Shown: piece by piece, positions 60,538-64,000 of the stretch
How positions within the stretch are numbered: the stretch's first letter is position 1
Layout: each line of letters starts with the position of its first letter
NCBI GenBank assembly: GCA_963723165.1
Contig: CAVRPP010000012.1
Location: 16,402-80,401 of the forward strand
Source: UBA4744 sp963723165
GTDB taxonomy: Bacteria > Actinomycetota > Acidimicrobiia > Spongiisociales > UBA4744
Direction: 5' to 3'
Length of the DNA: 64,000 nt
Notes under the pieces: model-generated
What the model was told of the DNA's origin: nothing
Databases searched by the model: none
The model's input: only the letters and a program-made list of their open reading frames with translations
Position numbers and translations under genes: made by a program

Positions 60538-62535
60538 ATGGCTGCACCAAAACGATTTCCGGAGAGCCTCAGTGTCCGCCCGAAAGGTCCGGTCGACGGC
60601 ACGATCCGTGTGCCCGGATCGAAGAGTCTCACCAATCGCGCCCTGCTGTGCGCAACGCTGGCAGGCGGCACCAGCACGTTGACCGGGGTCCTGCTGGCGG
60701 AGGACACCAGGGTGATGATGGAGTGCCTGGAGAGCCTGGGTGGGTCATTTGCCGTGGCAGGCGAGTCAATAACTGTGGTGGGGACCGGTGGACGCCTTCA
60801 TGCTCCACGGAGTCCCATCTATGCGGGGGCGTCAGGCACAACGGCCCGTTTCTTGACTGCCGCTGCCACGCTGGCGGACGGTCCCTCTCGCATCGATGGC
60901 ACGCCGCGCATGCGGCGTCGACCGATCGGAGAACTTGTGGCCGCCCTGCAGGATCTCGGCGCAGATGTCGAAGCTTTGGGCGAGGGTGGATTTCCCCCGG
61001 TTCGCGTTGGGGGAGGAGGACTGCCCGGTGGAGCGGCGATGATCGACGCCCGCCGGTCCAGCCAGTTCGTGTCGGCGGTGGCGCTGACGGCCCCCTACGC
61101 CGGTCGGGACGTGTCCCTTGAGTTCCTCGATGGAATCCTGATTTCCCGGCCTTACGTTGAGAACACCGTAGAGGTCATGCAGGTCTTTGGCGCAAGCATC
61201 GAACTGACCCGGACCGGACTGGAGGTGCGCCGGGGTGGCTACAAGTCGCAGGCCTTTCCGATCGAACCGGACGCCTCGGCTGCCGCATATCCGCTGGTTG
61301 CTGCGGCCATCACGGGCGGGTCGGTTCGGGTTCGGGGATTTGGCCGCAGTTCACGCCAGGCGGATCTGAGAATCCTCGACGTGCTGGAGGCAATGGGATG
61401 CCGGGTGAGGTGGTTCGAAGGGGGGTTCTCTCTCGAGGGTCCTGCTGAGGGTCTGCACGGCACTGATGTTGACATGGGTGCCATGCCCGACGCGGTTCTG
61501 GCTGTGGCTGTGGCGGCCGCCTTCGCGACCGGTCCCAGCCGGCTCACCAATATTGCGAACTTGCGTATCAAGGAAACCGATCGCCTCGCCGCCCTCGAAA
61601 CCGAGTTGCGCAACCTGGGGGCAGATGCCGAGGCCGGCCCAGACTGGTTGATCGTACGATCCCGGGCGGTCCACGGCACCGAAATCGAAACCTACAACGA
61701 TCATCGGATGGCGATGGCCTTCTCTCTGGCCGGGTTGGTGCTTCCGGGGGTTGTCATCCGGGATCCCGGTTGTGTGGAAAAAACATGGCCGACGTTCTTT
61801 GAGGACATGGGACAACTGTGGCCGGATCGCGGTACCTTGGCAGGGCTACCGGTGGAGAGGGGACACTCGATGGTTCGTGGGGTAGTGGCAATCGACGGTC
61901 CTGGCGGCGCCGGTAAAACGACCGTCAGTAGGGGAGTGGCCGACCGCCTCGGCTTGCCGCATCTGGATACCGGGGCCTTCTATCGAGCGGCGGCGCTGGC
62001 GATCATGCGGAGTGGCGGCGACGTCGAAGACGCGGAGGCCGCCGCCCGGGTGGTCCGGGCCTCAGAGTTCGACTATCGCGACGGGACCATGATGCTGGGC
62101 GGCGAGGACGTGAACGAAGAGATTCGCAGCCCGGCGTTGTCGTCGAGCGCGAGCAGGGTCTCGGCCATCCCGGCCGTGCGCGAGGTGCTGGTGGCCCGCC
62201 AGCAGAAATGGGTTGAACAGCGCGGAGGGGCGGCCGTGGTTGAGGGTCGCGACATCGGGACGGTGGTCTTTCCTGAGGCTCCGCTCAAGATCTTTCTCAC
62301 GGCGCGCCCCGAAGTCAGAGCCGCTCGACGGGCCCGGGAAATGCCGGCAGCGGACCAGTCGCCCGAAGGCATAGCCGAGGAACTCGAAAGGCGGGATCGG
62401 CGAGACTCGACCCGTGCAGCATCACCGCTCCGCCCGGCCACAGATGCAGTTGCGGTGGACACGTCCGACCTGTCGATCGACGGGGTGATCGCCCACATCG
62501 TCCAGTTGGCCTCTGAGCTCGAACCCGGTGTCTAG
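60538..62535 (+). CDS. aroA-cmk: EPSP synthase - cytidylate kinase fusion
   Basis: 665 residues. Residues 1-440 are EPSP synthase (PGSKSLTNRALL, GASGTTARFLTAAA, NIANLRIKETDRLAA, TYNDHRMAMAFSLAGL), making EPSP in the shikimate route. From Met445 (61870) a cytidylate kinase starts (VVAIDGPGGAGKTTVSRG; VVEGRDIGTVVF), which phosphorylates CMP/dCMP. Both parts look full. GAGAGGGG (61855-61862) precedes the internal ATG, so free Cmk could also be made. In M. tuberculosis cmk is separate. Overlaps ispH by 4 nt. Confidence 0.93.
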   Translation: MAAPKRFPESLSVRPKGPVDGTIRVPGSKSLTNRALLCATLAGGTSTLTGVLLAEDTRVMMECLESLGGSFAVAGESITVVGTGGRLHAPRSPIYAGASGTTARFLTAAATLADGPSRIDGTPRMRRRPIGELVAALQDLGADVEALGEGGFPPVRVGGGGLPGGAAMIDARRSSQFVSAVALTAPYAGRDVSLEFLDGILISRPYVENTVEVMQVFGASIELTRTGLEVRRGGYKSQAFPIEPDASAAAYPLVAAAITGGSVRVRGFGRSSRQADLRILDVLEAMGCRVRWFEGGFSLEGPAEGLHGTDVDMGAMPDAVLAVAVAAAFATGPSRLTNIANLRIKETDRLAALETELRNLGADAEAGPDWLIVRSRAVHGTEIETYNDHRMAMAFSLAGLVLPGVVIRDPGCVEKTWPTFFEDMGQLWPDRGTLAGLPVERGHSMVRGVVAIDGPGGAGKTTVSRGVADRLGLPHLDTGAFYRAAALAIMRSGGDVEDAEAAARVVRASEFDYRDGTMMLGGEDVNEEIRSPALSSSASRVSAIPAVREVLVARQQKWVEQRGGAAVVEGRDIGTVVFPEAPLKIFLTARPEVRAARRAREMPAADQSPEGIAEELERRDRRDSTRAASPLRPATDAVAVDTSDLSIDGVIAHIVQLASELEPGV

Positions 62536-63578
62536 GGGCGAACGAGTTGGAGTGCCTCAGTTGCCGTCCAATCCCGGTCGTTTTCAAGGAGCCCCGGGCG
62601 TCCGGGTTTCCTGGCGGTGAAACCACCCTCGACGGCGGCCTGGAGAGCCGTCAGAAAGCCGCGTAGCTGACGGGGGAGCGGGAAGTACTCCTCTTCGCCT
62701 GTCACACGAAAGAGTTCGAAACCATCGCTCGGGTCGATCCGGTCGATGACTTCCTGAACCAGATGGTCGGGAGCCGACGCCCCGGCCGTTAGTCCGACGA
62801 TCGGCGTGTCGGTCAGCCACTCGGACCGAATATCCCCGGCATTGTCGATCCGATATGCGGTGGTCCCCGCTGCCTCGGCCACTCGAACCAGCGCTTGGGT
62901 GTTCGACGAGTTCTCCGAGCCGACGACGAGAATCAAGTCGGCACGATCTGCGAGTTGCTGGACAGCCTCCTGGCGGTTGGTGGTTGCGTAGCAGAGATCG
63001 CTCTTCCTGGCCGTCCACAGGTCGGGATATCGTTGCCCGGCTTCGTCGAGCACCGCTTGCCATTCGTGAAGGCCGAGCGTCGTCTGAGCGAGGAGGGCGA
63101 CCTTTGTCGAGTCTGCAGGATCGAACCCGGCCAGGCCGATTTCTGGTTGAACCAGCGAAATGGCGCCGGGAGCCACAGCCACGGTACCGGTGGCTTCGTC
63201 GTGGCCTTCATGTCCGACGTAGATGATGTCGAAATCCTGTTCCGCCATCCGCTTCACCTCATGGTGCACCTTGGTGACCAGAGGACACACGGCGTCGATG
63301 ACCACCCCGGCCCTTTCGCCTGCACCCTTCACCACCTCGGGAGAAGAACCATGGGCCGACAGCATGACCGGGGCCCCGTCCGGGACTTCGGCGATGTCGT
63401 CCACGAATACGACTCCGACCTTTTCGAAGGCGTTGACCACCCACTGGTTGTGAACGATCTGGTGGTAGCAGTAGACGGGAGGGTCGAAGACCCGCACCAT
63501 CCAGGTGAGAGCTTTGATAGCCATCTCGACCCCGGCGCAGAATCCTCGTGGCTCAGCGAGTAACACTTTCTCCGGCAT
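62532..63578 (-). CDS. ispH: 4-hydroxy-3-methylbut-2-enyl diphosphate reductase
   Basis: 348 residues from ATG 63578. The three Fe-S Cys are in EPRGFCAGVEMA, VIDAVCPLVTKVHHEV and SDLCYATTNRQ; GHEGHDEATGT has the catalytic Glu. DAVCP differs from the usual DATCP. Last step of the MEP isoprenoid route. Minus strand, set inside a plus-strand block. TACCAT is 6 nt before the ATG. Confidence 0.94.
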   Translation of the reverse strand: MPEKVLLAEPRGFCAGVEMAIKALTWMVRVFDPPVYCYHQIVHNQWVVNAFEKVGVVFVDDIAEVPDGAPVMLSAHGSSPEVVKGAGERAGVVIDAVCPLVTKVHHEVKRMAEQDFDIIYVGHEGHDEATGTVAVAPGAISLVQPEIGLAGFDPADSTKVALLAQTTLGLHEWQAVLDEAGQRYPDLWTARKSDLCYATTNRQEAVQQLADRADLILVVGSENSSNTQALVRVAEAAGTTAYRIDNAGDIRSEWLTDTPIVGLTAGASAPDHLVQEVIDRIDPSDGFELFRVTGEEEYFPLPRQLRGFLTALQAAVEGGFTARKPGRPGLLENDRDWTATEALQLVRP

Positions 63579-63584
63579 GACGCC

Positions 63585-63590
63585 ATGGTA
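63585..63590 (-). promoter_or_regulatory. putative -10 box, leaderless ispH
   Basis: TACCAT on the minus strand, 6 nt before ATG 63578, no ribosome site. The same hexamer precedes pyrG. Confidence 0.4.
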
Positions 63591-63673
63591 GAAGCACTCA
63601 TGAACTGCGACCCCAATGTCCGGCCATCTCCTTATGCTGTGGGCGTGATACATACAGAGAGCATGAGAACCTC

Positions 63674-64000
63674 GTGACCCGGTTACCGGTAGTTGCCGTC
63701 CTGGGCCGCCCCAATGTTGGGAAGTCGACGCTGGTCAATCGGGTGTTGGGCCGCCGGGCGGCCGTGGTCCAGGAACGCCCAGGGGTCACTCGCGACCGGC
63801 GAGAGTTTCGCGCCGACTGGGCGGGCCGGGACTTCATCTTGATCGACACCGGAGGGTGGGAACTGGCATCCGGTGTCGAGTTGACTACCGGCATCACCGC
63901 ACAGGCGGAGGCGGCACTGCAGGGAGCGGATGTTGTGCTCTTCGTGGTCGACGGAACTGTCGGCATGGCCGAAGAAGACGCCGATGTTGCTGCGATGCTG
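63674..64000 (+). CDS. der: GTPase Der, 5' part
   Basis: GTG 63674; continues past the window. VAVLGRPNVGKSTLVNRVLG (G1), ERPGVTRDRREF (G2), LIDTGGWEL (G3) and VLFVVDGTVGMAEEDADVA are the first G domain of Der/EngA, a double GTPase for 50S ribosome assembly. Same neighbour as cmk in mycobacteria (Rv1712-Rv1713). Confidence 0.93.
   Translation, partial: MTRLPVVAVLGRPNVGKSTLVNRVLGRRAAVVQERPGVTRDRREFRADWAGRDFILIDTGGWELASGVELTTGITAQAEAALQGADVVLFVVDGTVGMAEEDADVAAML

Noticed and set aside
1..64000. tRNA, rRNA, CRISPR array, prophage or plasmid origin
   Set aside because: No cloverleaf-like intergenic sequence, no repeat-spacer series and no phage structural genes were seen. The 'holin-X' gene alone is not evidence of a prophage.

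Overview
High-GC DNA, dense with genes, many GTG starts and 1-8 nt stop/start overlaps. It carries a complete Pup-proteasome system (mpa, dop, pup, prcB, prcA, pafA, pafB, pafC) followed by tat genes and a HelY-type helicase, and a tlyA-nadK-recN-pyrG-Nudix-xerD-scpA-scpB-rluB-cmk-der block. Both orders are known from Mycobacterium, so the host is an actinomycetote. The DUF4193-like protein agrees. The split 2-oxoacid oxidoreductase, the aroA-cmk fusion and the loose synteny suggest a deep lineage such as Acidimicrobiia rather than a mycobacterium or streptomycete; that placement is inference.

Layout. 1-11 kb is accessory metabolism: the end of an alpha/beta hydrolase, a small membrane protein, an FAD oxidoreductase, a frameshifted DUF4389 gene, a transhydrogenase-like flavoprotein, CorA, two lipoproteins, and a thiolase/DUF35 unit. 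10.6-26 kb holds Nudix, acyltransferase, a 2-oxoacid:acceptor oxidoreductase pair, formiminotransferase-cyclodeaminase, a cell-wall amidase, a hotdog thioesterase, a VIT-family transporter, an AidB-like acyl-CoA dehydrogenase, an MFS transporter and tiny membrane proteins. 26.0-28.1 kb is a compact tRNA T-loop modification operon (TtuB-like carrier, TtuA, TrmI) preceded by a 32-residue membrane peptide. 28.1-37.1 kb is the Pup-proteasome locus. 37.2-45.3 kb has TatB/TatC, HelY, a lipid kinase, a DUF4193-like protein, polyprenol-phosphate glycosyltransferase, GNAT, Nudix and an MDR oxidoreductase. 45.4-46.5 kb is an intact IS481-type element inserted exactly at a stop codon. 46.5-64 kb is the housekeeping block through aroA-cmk, ispH and the start of der.

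How the parts fit: pup is made with a C-terminal Gln, Dop deamidates it, PafA ligates it to targets, Mpa unfolds them and PrcBA degrades them; PafB/PafC are WYL regulators. Beside this lies a second small-modifier pathway, a beta-grasp (ubiquitin-fold) sulfur carrier ending in -GGS with its thiouridylase. Several genes start 6-9 nt after a TANNNT hexamer, suggesting frequent leaderless mRNAs. No tRNA, rRNA, CRISPR array or prophage was seen. The most notable points are the -GGS carrier beside the proteasome locus, the IS481 insertion whose duplicated GCTAGC supplies two stop codons, the DUF4389 frameshift and the antisense gene remnant at 1.34-1.52 kb.
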